From: Betaproteobacteria bacterium
Lineage (GTDB): Bacteria; Pseudomonadota; Gammaproteobacteria; Burkholderiales; UBA3065
Length of the DNA stretch: 37,704 bases
Direction of reading: 5' to 3'
Assembly (NCBI GenBank): GCA_009923755.1
Contig: RFSW01000004.1
Location: 1-37,704 of the forward strand
Position 1 is the stretch's first letter. The number at the start of each line of letters is the position of its first letter. Positions 22,051 through 37,704 of the stretch are shown here, in pieces. The notes beneath the pieces are model-generated. The model ran no database searches. It was not told where the DNA came from and was given only the letters and a program-made list of their open reading frames with translations. Made by a program: the position numbers and the translations under genes.

Positions 22051-22995
22051 ATGAGTGATTTTGTGAGCGATTTCTGGGCGTGGTACGTTGGCGTGATTGT
22101 GATCGCCAGCGTGCTGGGTTGCCTGTGGCTGATGAAGTCGCAGGACGTCCCGACCGATGAGGGCAAGGAACTCGACCACCGCTGGGACGAGACCCTGGTG
22201 GAACTCGACAATCCGCTGCCCAAATGGTGGAAGGGCCTGTTCTACGCCACGGCGGTGTTTGCCGCCGGTTATTTCGCACTCTACCCGGGCATCGGCAGCT
22301 ACGCCGGTCTGCTCGGTTGGAGCAGCGTGGGCCAGCACACCCAGGAGCTCAAGCAGGCCGACGAGCGTTACGGCCCGGTACTGGCCAAGTATCTCGCCAT
22401 GCCGGTGGAAGCGGTGGCCACCAATCCCGAAGCGCGTGAAATGGGCAAGCATATGTGGCTCACCTATTGCACGCAGTGCCACGGCCCGGATGCCGGTGGC
22501 AACACCGGCTTCCCGAATCTGCGCGATGCCGACTGGATCTGGGGCGGCACGCCGGACAAGATCAAAGAGACCATCACCCTGGGTCGCCAAGCCATGATGC
22601 CGGCCTACGGCGGTCAAGAGGCGGCGGTCGGCGGGCCGCAGGGCGCTGTGGAGATGGCGCATTACGTGATGAGCCTGTCGGGCATGAAGCACGATGCCGC
22701 GCTGGCCGCCAAGGCAGCGCCCAAATTCGTCCAAGTGTGCGCCGCCTGTCATGGCGTCGAAGGCAAGGGCAATGCGCTGCTCGGTTCGGCCAATCTCACC
22801 GACCGCTACTGGCTCTACGCCAAGGGTGCCGACAGCACGTCGGTGCAAGAGAGCATCGTCGAGACGCTGATCAAGGGCCGCGCCGGCAAGATGCCGGCCC
22901 AGCTCGACAATCTCGGTGAGGCCAAGGTGCACCTGCTCGCCGGTTACGTCTACGGACTGCGCAACGAGGGCCAGACGGAAGGCCGGGCGCAGTAA
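22051..22995 (+). CDS. ccoP: cbb3-type cytochrome c oxidase subunit III, diheme
   Basis: Two heme c sites (CTQCH, CAACH), N-terminal TM segments, HRWDETLVELDNPLPKWW. Confidence 0.97.
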   Translation: MSDFVSDFWAWYVGVIVIASVLGCLWLMKSQDVPTDEGKELDHRWDETLVELDNPLPKWWKGLFYATAVFAAGYFALYPGIGSYAGLLGWSSVGQHTQELKQADERYGPVLAKYLAMPVEAVATNPEAREMGKHMWLTYCTQCHGPDAGGNTGFPNLRDADWIWGGTPDKIKETITLGRQAMMPAYGGQEAAVGGPQGAVEMAHYVMSLSGMKHDAALAAKAAPKFVQVCAACHGVEGKGNALLGSANLTDRYWLYAKGADSTSVQESIVETLIKGRAGKMPAQLDNLGEAKVHLLAGYVYGLRNEGQTEGRAQ

Positions 22996-22998
22996 GCG

Positions 22999-24417
22999 GT
23001 GAGCAGCCCGGGCACGGTCGCCCCCATCCGGCCACCGGCGTCCAAGCGCGACAACGCCGCCCTGCGCGGCCTGCGCATCCATCCGCATTCGGTGAACGGC
23101 TGGTTCGCCAGTTGGCGGGTGGCGCTGGTGGTGATCACCCAGCTGGTCTTTTACGGCGTGCCCTGGTTGCAGTGGGAGGGCCGGCAGGCGGTGCTGTTCG
23201 ACCTTGGCGCGCGTCAGTTCTTTCTCGGCCCGCTGGTGCTCTACCCGCAGGACTTCATCTACCTCACCGGCTTGCTGATTATCTCGGCGCTGGCGCTGTT
23301 CCTGTTCACCGCTGTCGCGGGTCGCTTGTGGTGCGGTTATGCCTGCCCGCAGACGGTCTACACCGAGATCTTTCTGTGGATCGAGCGCGCCATCGAGGGC
23401 GACGGGCCCAAGCAGCGGCGACTCGATGCCGCGCCGTTGGGACCCCGGAAGATCGCCATCCGCGGAGGCAAGCATCTGACCTGGCTGATCGTCGCGCTGT
23501 GGACCGGCTTTACTTTTGTCGGTTTCTTTATGCCCATCCGCGCGCTGGCTGGAGCCATCCCGACGCTGGACTTCGGCAGCGAGGCCATCGCCATCCTGTT
23601 CTACGGCTTCTTCACCTATTTCAACGCCGGCTGGTTGCGCGAGAAGATCTGCAAGTACATGTGCCCGTATGCGCGCTTTCAGAGCGTGATGTTCGATGCC
23701 GATACATTGATCGTGACCTATGACGCCGCACGTGGTGAGCCGCGTGGCACGCGCCGCAAAGGCGTCGACAACGAGGGCTTGGGCAGCTGCGTGGACTGCG
23801 GTTTCTGCGTCTCCGTGTGCCCCACGGGCATCGACATCCGCAAGGGCTTGCAGATCGATTGCATCGCCTGCGGCGCCTGCATCGACGCTTGCGACCAGGT
23901 GATGGACCGCATGCAGATGCCGCGCGGTCTGATCCGTTACACCACCGAGAACGTGCTCACCGGCAAGCGGCCCAAAGGCCGCTGGTACACCCATGTGTTG
24001 CGTCCGCGAGTGATCGGTTATGGCCTGGTGCTGGCGGCGGTGGTCGGTGTGATGGTGTTCGCGCTGGCCACCCGCGATCCGTTTCGCGTCAATGTGATGC
24101 GCGAGGGCAGCGTGCTGTCGCGCCCGACCGCCGACGGCCGGGTGGAGAACCTCTACCGCGTCAAGGTGTTCAACATGGACGAGCACCCGCGTCGCTATCG
24201 CATCAGCGCCGAGGGTCTGCCCAGCCTTGAGATGGCGTCGATGGAGGGCGCCGAGTTCGAGGTGCCAGCGATCGGCTCACGCACCTTGGCGGTGTACTTG
24301 CGTGTCGACCCTGAGCAGGTCGGCGCCGGCTCGCACGATGTGCGCTTCAACGTGGTCACTACCGACGAAGGGCGGGCACTGCAGGTCCAAGAGAAGTCGA
24401 CCTTCCTGCTGCGCTGA
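22999..24417 (+). CDS. ccoG: cbb3 oxidase accessory protein CcoG (RdxA/FixG)
   Basis: CGYACPQTVYTEIFLWIERAIEGD, two 4Fe-4S clusters (CVDCGFCVSVCPTGIDIRKGLQIDCIACGACIDACD). GTG start. Confidence 0.95.
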   Translation: MSSPGTVAPIRPPASKRDNAALRGLRIHPHSVNGWFASWRVALVVITQLVFYGVPWLQWEGRQAVLFDLGARQFFLGPLVLYPQDFIYLTGLLIISALALFLFTAVAGRLWCGYACPQTVYTEIFLWIERAIEGDGPKQRRLDAAPLGPRKIAIRGGKHLTWLIVALWTGFTFVGFFMPIRALAGAIPTLDFGSEAIAILFYGFFTYFNAGWLREKICKYMCPYARFQSVMFDADTLIVTYDAARGEPRGTRRKGVDNEGLGSCVDCGFCVSVCPTGIDIRKGLQIDCIACGACIDACDQVMDRMQMPRGLIRYTTENVLTGKRPKGRWYTHVLRPRVIGYGLVLAAVVGVMVFALATRDPFRVNVMREGSVLSRPTADGRVENLYRVKVFNMDEHPRRYRISAEGLPSLEMASMEGAEFEVPAIGSRTLAVYLRVDPEQVGAGSHDVRFNVVTTDEGRALQVQEKSTFLLR

Positions 24418-24469
24418 ACCGCCTGTCTGACCGATGGTCGATACCCCTGTCCCCGCTACGGTGAGCCGC

Positions 24470-25048
24470 ATGAACACCTCTGTCCCCGCACAACCCTGGT
24501 ACCGCCACCGCTCGCCCTGGCTGTTGATGGTCGGCCCGGCATTGGTGGTGCTAGCCGGTGTGATCACCGCGTGGCTCGCGATCGACACCGACGACGGCCT
24601 GGTGGTGGAGGACTACTACAAGGAAGGCAAAGCCATCAACCGCGTGCTCAAGCGCGAGCACGCGGCGGCCGAGCGGGGCCTGGCGGCCTCCCTGCGTTTT
24701 GAGGCGGCTGGCCACCTGTTGCGCGTGCATCTCACCGCCGCTCGGGCCGCCGATGCATTGCCGCCGGTCATCGAGGTGCTGTTTTCCCACCCCACTCGCG
24801 CGGGTCTCGACCAGGTGGTGCGGCTACAGCGTAGCCCCGATGGCGATTACGTCGGCAGTGCCACGCCGCCGGCGGCGGGCAGTTGGTATGTGCTGGTACA
24901 GGACATCGCCGGCGACTGGCGCTTTGGCGGGCGCTGGGCCGCGCAAGCCGACAGCCCGCCGCTCGAAGTGGTGGCCGGCGCCAACGAGTCGGGCCCGGTG
25001 CGCGCGCCTATCGACCTGCCACCCGGCGTGCCGCGCCCGTCGCGCTGA
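24470..25048 (+). CDS. ccoH: FixH/CcoH-family protein
   Basis: RHRSPWLLMVGPALVVLAGVITAWLAIDTDDGLVVEDYYKEGKAINRVLKR directly after ccoG. Start could be 24434. Confidence 0.85.
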   Translation: MNTSVPAQPWYRHRSPWLLMVGPALVVLAGVITAWLAIDTDDGLVVEDYYKEGKAINRVLKREHAAAERGLAASLRFEAAGHLLRVHLTAARAADALPPVIEVLFSHPTRAGLDQVVRLQRSPDGDYVGSATPPAAGSWYVLVQDIAGDWRFGGRWAAQADSPPLEVVAGANESGPVRAPIDLPPGVPRPSR

Positions 25049-25077
25049 GCGCCCGAGCGCTGCGGTCGTCTGGCGCT

Positions 25078-25467
25078 TTATTCGACGAACAGCAGCGCCA
25101 CCACTGCTCGGCCCTCGCCGGCAAGGATGTTGTAAGTGCGACAGGCGGCAGCGGTGTCCATGCAATCCACGCCGATCTGCGCGGCAGCCAGCGTGGCGTG
25201 CAATCGCGGGTGCACGAAGCGCTGCCGTGCGCCGCTGCCGACCAGTACCACATCCGGCGCAAGCGCCAGCAGCGCCTCGAAGTCGCCCTCTGTGAGGTCG
25301 TCGAAACGGGAGGCAGCCAGGGCTGCCGGTGCGGCGTGGGTCTGTAGCAGCACCGCACCGCTCCAGCGCTGACCGCGCACCAGCAGCGCCATCGGTCGGC
25401 CGTCCGCGGCAGGCTCGATGGCGCCGATCAGGTAGAGCTCGGGGTCGTTCTGCAGGTGGAGTTTCAT
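25078..25467 (-). CDS. Mth938-like domain (DUF498) protein
   Basis: MKLHLQNDPELYLIGAIEP...ALAPDVVLVGSGARQRFVHPRL...GVDCMDTAAACRTYNILAGEGRAVVALLFVE. Only the C-terminal 129 aa of the 874-aa ORF is real. Confidence 0.85.
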   Translation of the reverse strand: MKLHLQNDPELYLIGAIEPAADGRPMALLVRGQRWSGAVLLQTHAAPAALAASRFDDLTEGDFEALLALAPDVVLVGSGARQRFVHPRLHATLAAAQIGVDCMDTAAACRTYNILAGEGRAVVALLFVE

Positions 25468-25578
25468 CGGTACGGCAGCGGCGCGTGTGTTGGGGTGAGG
25501 CGGTATCCGGCTGACCGGACTCCTGCGGCAGGCTATCATGACGGGCTCGCAAGCAGATGCCCAACCCGGGCGCCCACC

Positions 25579-26850
25579 ATGAACGCTCCCATCAACCGCG
25601 AACTCCCCGCCTCCGGCAATGCCGGGCTGGTGATGAAATCGGCCAAGCTGGCCAATGTCTGTTACGACATTCGCGGCCCGGTGCTGGCGCGCGCCCGCGA
25701 GATGGAAGAAGAGGGTCACCGCGTCATCAAGCTGAACATCGGCAATCTCGCGCCTTTCGGTTTCGCTGCGCCTGAGGAGATCGTCCAGGACGTCATCCAC
25801 AACCTGCCCGAGGCGGCCGGCTATTCCGACAGCAAAGGCCTGTTCTCCGCGCGCAAGGCGATTCAGCAATACGCTCAGGAGAAGGGCATCCAAGGCGTGA
25901 CGATCGACGAAATCTTTGTCGGCAACGGTGCCTCGGAATTGATCGTGATGGCAATGCAGGGCCTTCTCAACACCGGTGACGAAGTGCTGGTGCCGGCGCC
26001 CGACTACCCGTTGTGGACCGCCGCTGTCACCCTGGGCGGCGGTACGGCCCGCCATTACCTGTGCGACGAGGGCGCTGGCTGGATGCCCGACCTCGCCGAT
26101 ATCCGCAGCAAGATCACCGCCAATACGCGCGCACTGGTGCTGATCAACCCGAACAACCCCACCGGCGCGGTGTATCCGGAGCCGGTGCTGCGGGAGCTGG
26201 TCGAGATTGCGCGGCAGCACAAGCTGGTGGTCTTCGCCGACGAGATCTACGACAAGACGCTCTACGACGGCGCCGAGCACACCAGCATCGCCTCGCTGGC
26301 CGACGACATCGTCTTCGTCACCATGAACGGTCTCAGCAAGAACTACCGCGCCTGCGGCTACCGCGCCGGCTGGATGATCGTCTCGGGCGCCAAGCGCGCC
26401 GCACGTGACTACATCGACGGCCTCGGGATACTGGCCAGCATGCGCCTGTGCTCCAACGTGCCCGGCCAGTTTGCCATCCAGACCGCGCTGGGCGGCTATC
26501 AGACCATCCGCGAGCTGGTCGCCCCCGGTGGCCGCCTTTGCCGCCAGCGTGACCTCGCCCACGAGCTGATCACCAGCATCCCGGGTGTGACTTGCGTCAA
26601 GCCGCAGGGCGCCATGTACCTGTTCCCTAGGCTCGACCCCAAGGTCTACCCCATTGCGGATGACCAGCGCTTCATCCTGGAACTGCTCGAGGCCGAGCGG
26701 GTGTTGTTGGTGCAGGGCAGCGGCTTCAACTGGCCGCGTCCGGACCACTTCCGCATCGTCTTTTTGCCGCACGAAGACGACCTGCGTGAGGCGCTGACCC
26801 GCATCGACCGGCACTTTGCCCGCTACCGCAAGCAACACGGCACAGCCTGA
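25579..26850 (+). CDS. alaA: Pyridoxal-phosphate aminotransferase, AlaA-type
   Basis: NIGNLAPFGFAAPEEI...YSDSKGLFSARKAIQQY...NPNNPTGAVYP...DEIYDKTLYD...NGLSKNYRACGYRAGW. ATG at 25579. Confidence 0.9.
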   Translation: MNAPINRELPASGNAGLVMKSAKLANVCYDIRGPVLARAREMEEEGHRVIKLNIGNLAPFGFAAPEEIVQDVIHNLPEAAGYSDSKGLFSARKAIQQYAQEKGIQGVTIDEIFVGNGASELIVMAMQGLLNTGDEVLVPAPDYPLWTAAVTLGGGTARHYLCDEGAGWMPDLADIRSKITANTRALVLINPNNPTGAVYPEPVLRELVEIARQHKLVVFADEIYDKTLYDGAEHTSIASLADDIVFVTMNGLSKNYRACGYRAGWMIVSGAKRAARDYIDGLGILASMRLCSNVPGQFAIQTALGGYQTIRELVAPGGRLCRQRDLAHELITSIPGVTCVKPQGAMYLFPRLDPKVYPIADDQRFILELLEAERVLLVQGSGFNWPRPDHFRIVFLPHEDDLREALTRIDRHFARYRKQHGTA

Positions 26851-26904
26851 CCGCGTCGCCTGCGTTCGACCCATCCCCGCTACACCACAAGAACCGAAAC
26901 CGCT

Positions 26905-28239
26905 ATGAAGCCCATCCACGTCGGCCTGCTCGGCATCGGCACTGTTGGCGGCGGCACCTTTGCCGTGCTCGCCCGCAACGCCGAGGAGATCGCGCGCCGC
27001 GCCGGTCGCCCCATCGTCATCACTGCGGTGGCGGACAAGAACCTCGACCGCGCTCGCGAGGTGGTCGGCAAAACTGCCGGCGTGCGCATCACCGACGACG
27101 CCATGAGCATCGTCGATGATCCGGCCATCGACATCGTCGTCGAGTTGATCGGCGGCTACGGTTTTGCCAAGGATGCGGTGCTCAAGGCCATCGCCAACGG
27201 CAAGCACGTGGTCACCGCCAACAAAGCGCTGCTCGCCGTGCACGGCAACGAGATCTTCGCCGCGGCGCAGCAGAAGGGCGTGATGGTGGCTTTCGAGGCC
27301 GCAGTGGCCGGTGGCATCCCCATCATCAAGGCGGTGCGCGAGGGCCTCACCGCCAACCGCATCGAGTGGATCGCCGGCATCATCAACGGCACCACCAACT
27401 ACATCCTGTCGACCATGCGCGACAGCGGCAGGCCGTTCGCCGACGTGCTGGCCGACGCGCAGGCGCTCGGCTATGCCGAGGCCGACCCGACCTGGGACAT
27501 CGAGGGTGTGGACGCTGCGCACAAGATCACGCTGTTGTCTGCCATTGCCTTCGGTACACCGGTGCAGTTCGAGCAGGCGCACATCGAGGGCATCAGCCAG
27601 CTCGCCGCAGAGGACATCCGCTATGCCGAGGAACTGGGCTACCGCATCAAGCTGCTCGGCATCACCAAGCGCGTGGCGGGCGGCATCGAGCTGCGCGTGC
27701 ACCCGGCGCTGGTGCCGGCCAAGCGCCTAATCGCCAACGTCGAGGGCGTGATGAACGCGGTGCTGGTCAAGGGCGACGCCGTCGGTGCCACCCTCTACTA
27801 CGGCCGTGGCGCCGGCGCCGAGCCGACCGGCAGCGCGGTGATCGCCGACCTGGTCGACGTGACGCGCCTGCACACCGCCGACCCCGAGCATCGTGTGCCG
27901 CATCTGGCCTTCCGTGCCGACCAGCTCGAGAACACGCCGATCGTGCCGATGGCCGAGGTCGAGAGCGCCTACTACCTGCGCCTGCGCGTGCAGGACAAGC
28001 CGGGCGTGCTCGCCGATGTGGCGCGCATCCTCGCCGACAACGCCATCTCGATCGACGCGATGATTCAAAAGGACTCGGCCCAAAAGGAGCCTGAGGAGGG
28101 CAGGGGCGAGGCCGACATCATCCTGCTCACTCATGTGACGCGCGAGAAGCACGCCGATGCCGCCATCGTCCGTATCGAGGGGCTGGCTACGACGGTGGGC
28201 AGGGTGACCCGGCTGCGCCTCGAGAGTCTGGCAAGCTGA
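26905..28239 (+). CDS. hom: Homoserine dehydrogenase
   Basis: GLLGIGTVGGGTF...VTANKALLAVHG...FEAAVAGGIPIIKA...INGTTNYILSTM, C-terminal ACT domain. Confidence 0.96.
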   Translation: MKPIHVGLLGIGTVGGGTFAVLARNAEEIARRAGRPIVITAVADKNLDRAREVVGKTAGVRITDDAMSIVDDPAIDIVVELIGGYGFAKDAVLKAIANGKHVVTANKALLAVHGNEIFAAAQQKGVMVAFEAAVAGGIPIIKAVREGLTANRIEWIAGIINGTTNYILSTMRDSGRPFADVLADAQALGYAEADPTWDIEGVDAAHKITLLSAIAFGTPVQFEQAHIEGISQLAAEDIRYAEELGYRIKLLGITKRVAGGIELRVHPALVPAKRLIANVEGVMNAVLVKGDAVGATLYYGRGAGAEPTGSAVIADLVDVTRLHTADPEHRVPHLAFRADQLENTPIVPMAEVESAYYLRLRVQDKPGVLADVARILADNAISIDAMIQKDSAQKEPEEGRGEADIILLTHVTREKHADAAIVRIEGLATTVGRVTRLRLESLAS

Positions 28240-28261
28240 TCGCCTCGAAGATGGCGCGGTC

Positions 28262-28288
28262 ACGGCCTCGTGATTGGCGCGAGGCCGT
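28262..28288 (+). terminator. Hairpin downstream of hom (possible terminator)
   Basis: ACGGCCTCG-tgattggcg-CGAGGCCGT: perfect 9-bp stem 23 bp after the hom stop, without a U tract. Confidence 0.4.
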
Positions 28289-28327
28289 TGCTGTCCGGTA
28301 CATTTCCGGTGTTCGATCGATTGGCTG

Positions 28328-28696
28328 ATGAGGTCTTGGATGGCTCTGTGGAACACGGGCATCACTCTTGCGTTGGCGGCGCTCCTGGCGGCGCCGGGCA
28401 TGGCTCGTGCGGTTTCGATCACCTGCGTCAGCGACAGCAATGAGACCTGGCTGATCGACTTCGACCAGGGCAAGACCGACAACGCCGGACGCATCAATAC
28501 CGGGGGCGCCTGGCAGCCGGCGCAGGTGAGCGACCGTGGCATCCTCTTCCGCACCAAGGTCGGCGACGACACGCTGCTCTACGACATCAATCGCACCACT
28601 GGCCAGATGCGCGTGCTCAAGCTCAACCCCAACGACCCCAACAAGTTCTCGCAGGCCGCCAGCGCCAAGTGCGAGCTCACGCACCGGAAGTTCTAG
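28328..28696 (+). CDS. Small secreted hypothetical protein
   Basis: MRSWMALWNTGITLALAALLAAPGMARA signal peptide, then VSITCVSDSNETWLIDFDQGKTDNAGR. Start uncertain (28328 or 28340). Confidence 0.65.
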   Translation: MRSWMALWNTGITLALAALLAAPGMARAVSITCVSDSNETWLIDFDQGKTDNAGRINTGGAWQPAQVSDRGILFRTKVGDDTLLYDINRTTGQMRVLKLNPNDPNKFSQAASAKCELTHRKF

Positions 28697-28721
28697 GGCG
28701 GCTGGCGGGCCAGGAGTTTTA

Positions 28722-28922
28722 GCGGGTGTGGGTGCCATTGGTGGAGTGGCGGGCGTGGCTTCCATCGGGACACTCTTCTCGCTCCTGCTCGCTGCGCTCG
28801 AAAGTCGCAGCGAAGAGCTTTCCCGATGCGCCCCGCCGGCGACGTTGGCTGTTGCGGCGGGCCGCTTCCACCAACACGAGGTAGTGGGCCGCCTCCCAGT
28901 CTCCCCGAGGTAGCGGGCCGCC
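28722..28922. repeat. Dispersed intergenic repeat, copy 1
   Basis: 28722-28785 is identical to 37364-37427 (64 bp); 28807-28837 is identical to 37445-37475; similarity continues to about 28861. The tail carries two 17-bp near-identical CGAGGTAGYGGGCCGCC units (28877-28893, 28906-28922). Confidence 0.9.
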
Positions 28923-28945
28923 CCGCCACATCCCCCGCCGGCGAG

Positions 28946-30229
<1,284 letters not shown>

Positions 30230-30234
30230 GTGGT

Positions 30235-33294
<3,060 letters not shown>

Positions 33295-33322
33295 GGGGTC
33301 ACTGGGGGGAGATGCAGCGAGT

Positions 33323-34510
33323 TTAATCACGAAGCTGACTGTGGGAGTCGGCCGCTGTAGCTGGGCGCCGTCGTGCCCCCGCCACCATCTCATAGCGCAG
33401 CAACCGGCACTCGATCGGGCCGTTGAACAGCGGTACCTTGCGCGAGGGTGCCAGCCCGATGCTGCGGATGCCCTGCAGGTCACCGGTGAGGATCCACGCA
33501 TCCCAGCCGGCAAAGCGCTGCTTGAGCCAGTCGCCCAGCTTGGGGTACCACGCGGCCAACGCTGTGACTTCGCCCATGCGCTCGCCGTAGGGCGGGTTCA
33601 TCACCATCACGCCGGAGGGCGCCGGCGCCTCGGCGCTGAGCGCGTCGCCCTCGGCGAGCACCACTTGCGGGGCGCAGCCCAGTGCCGCCAGGTGGCGGCG
33701 GGCGTGGCCGAGCACCTCGGCGTCCTCGTCGCGGCCGGAGATGAGCCCGTCCGGCAGCGGTGTGATGCGTGCCGTCGCTGCGTCGCGCAGGGCGTGCCAC
33801 TGGGCGTGGTCGATGCCGGCAAAGCGCTCGAAAGCGAACTCGCGGCCGAGGCCGGGCGCGCGGCCCATGGCCATCATCGCCGCCTCGGTGAGGAAGGTGC
33901 CGGAGCCGCACATCGGGTCGAACAGTGGGCGCTCCGGCGTCCACCCGGCCAGCCGCAGGATGCCGGCCGCGAGGTTCTCGCGCAGCGGGGCTTCGCCGGC
34001 ACCACGCCGGTAGCCGCGCTTGAACAGCGCCTCGCCGCTGGTATCGAGGTACAGCGTCGCCGTCGTGTCGTCGAGGAACACATGGATGCGCTGGTCGGGG
34101 CGCTGCGTGTTGACGCTCGGTCGCTCGCCGCAAGCATCGCGGAACACATCGCAGACCGCGTCCTTGACCTTGAGCGAGACAAACTCGAGGCTCTTGACCG
34201 GTGCGCGGATGCCGTTGGTCTCGACCTTGATGGTCTGCCCGACATCGAACCAGGCCGGCCAGTCGATGCCGCGAGCGAGCTTGTAGATGTCCTGCTCGTT
34301 GCGGTAGGGCCGTTGCAGCAGGCGCAGCAGGATGCGGCTGGCGAACCGGCTCCACAGGTTGGTGCGCAGTACGCCCTCAATGCTGGTGCGGAAGGCTACG
34401 CCGCCGGGCCTGACGCCGTCGACTTGGGCGCCAAGGCTGGTGAGCTCGTCTGCCAGTACCTGCTCGAGGCCGCGGGGGCAGGGGGCGAAGCAGTGCTGGT
34501 CGGCGGACAT
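33323..34510 (-). CDS. THUMP-domain class I SAM-dependent 23S rRNA methyltransferase (RlmL N-terminal type)
   Basis: [77 protein letters not shown]. No RlmK domain. Confidence 0.9.
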   Translation of the reverse strand: MSADQHCFAPCPRGLEQVLADELTSLGAQVDGVRPGGVAFRTSIEGVLRTNLWSRFASRILLRLLQRPYRNEQDIYKLARGIDWPAWFDVGQTIKVETNGIRAPVKSLEFVSLKVKDAVCDVFRDACGERPSVNTQRPDQRIHVFLDDTTATLYLDTSGEALFKRGYRRGAGEAPLRENLAAGILRLAGWTPERPLFDPMCGSGTFLTEAAMMAMGRAPGLGREFAFERFAGIDHAQWHALRDAATARITPLPDGLISGRDEDAEVLGHARRHLAALGCAPQVVLAEGDALSAEAPAPSGVMVMNPPYGERMGEVTALAAWYPKLGDWLKQRFAGWDAWILTGDLQGIRSIGLAPSRKVPLFNGPIECRLLRYEMVAGARRRPATAADSHSQLRD

Positions 34511-34539
34511 GGCGACATTCTAGCGGGCCGCCCCGGTGC

Positions 34540-37206
<2,667 letters not shown>

Positions 37207-37279
37207 CCGGCCATGTTCGGCGAGATACCGCTGTTGCCCTTTGATGTGCGTCTACTTGCTGGTGACGAATGCTGGTGTG

Positions 37280-37568
37280 GCGGGTGGGCTGTTCTCCGGG
37301 TCGACTCTGGCGGGCGCGTCTTCTATTGGTGGTACGGCGGGTGCGGTTGCCATTGGTGGAGTGGCGGGTGTGGGTGCCATTGGTGGAGTGGCGGGCGTGG
37401 CTTCCATCGGGACACTCTTCTCGCTCCCCGAGCTTCGCGAGGTTGCAGCGAAGAGCTTTCCCGATGCGCCCCGCCAGCGACGCTGGCTGTTGTGGCGGGC
37501 TGGGCCTACCGGCGGTGTTGGCAGGCGGGCCCTTCTCGGGAGGTGGCGGGCCGGGCCTACCAGCGGTG
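37280..37568. repeat. Dispersed intergenic repeat, copy 2, with a 27-bp tandem array
   Basis: Unit starts at 37310, 37337, 37364 and 37391 (27-bp period), with a degenerate 30-bp unit at 37280. Shares the 64-bp identical block and hairpin region with copy 1. The tail has the pair GGGCCTACCRGCGGTG (37502, 37553). Confidence 0.9.
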
Positions 37569-37618
37569 AGGCTTTCTTGCAGATGGCTCCGCAGTCTGCT
37601 GCGAAAGCCCCACCGCTG
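37561..37618. repeat. Long inverted repeat/hairpin beside repeat copy 2
   Basis: CAGCGGTGAGGCTTTC (37561-37576) versus the reverse complement of GAAAGCCCCACCGCTG (37603-37618): 15/16 match. An inner 5-bp stem GCAGA/TCTGC (37579-37583/37595-37599) extends it. Confidence 0.8.
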
Positions 37619-37704
37619 CTCTCCCGGCCGGCAACCGTCAACGCAGCACCAACCAGCTCAACCGGGCGGCCCCCGTCCGGTGGTCTTTCCGAAGCGACCT
37701 AGCG

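Noticed and set aside
21814-24186. 790-aa minus-strand ORF
   Set aside because: Antisense to ccoP and ccoG; composition is a high-GC shadow (HHRH, GDHQ runs) with no motif.
25078-27702. 874-aa minus-strand ORF
   Set aside because: Only the last 129 aa (from MKLHLQNDPELYL, 25467) is a recognisable protein. The rest is antisense to alaA and hom with His/Asp/Arg-rich codon-shadow composition.
37310-37417. Possible CRISPR array (27-bp period)
   Set aside because: Units are contiguous with no unique spacers and no cas genes are present.
37241-37702. 153-aa plus-strand ORF with AGV-IGGV repeats
   Set aside because: Falls in the dispersed repeat; a 4-nt spacer difference from copy 1 shifts the frame, no RBS was obvious, and the tail is low complexity. 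Treated as repeat DNA.

Overview
High-GC proteobacterial (beta/gamma-like) chromosomal window with densely packed, mostly housekeeping genes. From left to right: a truncated secreted protein; a small acidic protein; msrA; membrane H+-pyrophosphatase (hppA), divergent from soluble ppa; an EamA transporter; the cluster nrdR-ribD-ribE-ribBX-ribH-nusB-thiL-pgpA-pncC; a CobD/CbiB-family membrane protein; rsgA; an M48 peptidase; orn; bpt-aat (N-end rule); the cbb3 oxidase locus ccoI-S-N-O-Q-P-G-H; an Mth938-like protein; an AlaA-type aminotransferase; hom; a small secreted protein; a receiver-cyclase and hybrid-kinase pair; an RlmL-type RNA methyltransferase; and a P-type cation ATPase. No CRISPR array, transposase, prophage or rRNA/tRNA gene was seen. 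The least explained signal is a dispersed non-coding repeat with two copies (about 28.72-28.92 kb and 37.28-37.57 kb). It shares a 64-bp identical block, an imperfect hairpin with a variable apex, and a 27-bp tandem unit whose copy number differs between copies; a long 16-bp-arm hairpin lies beside copy 2. Other items worth checking are a C6-tract frameshift that removes the conserved C-terminus of the M48 peptidase, a ccoS gene with no canonical start codon, an RibBA lacking the GTP cyclohydrolase II zinc/catalytic motif, an inverted repeat pairing with the ppa Shine-Dalgarno, a P-type ATPase with a PEELP M4 motif, and a predicted phosphorelay-to-cyclase pair. I found no convincing evidence for a wholly new multi-gene system.
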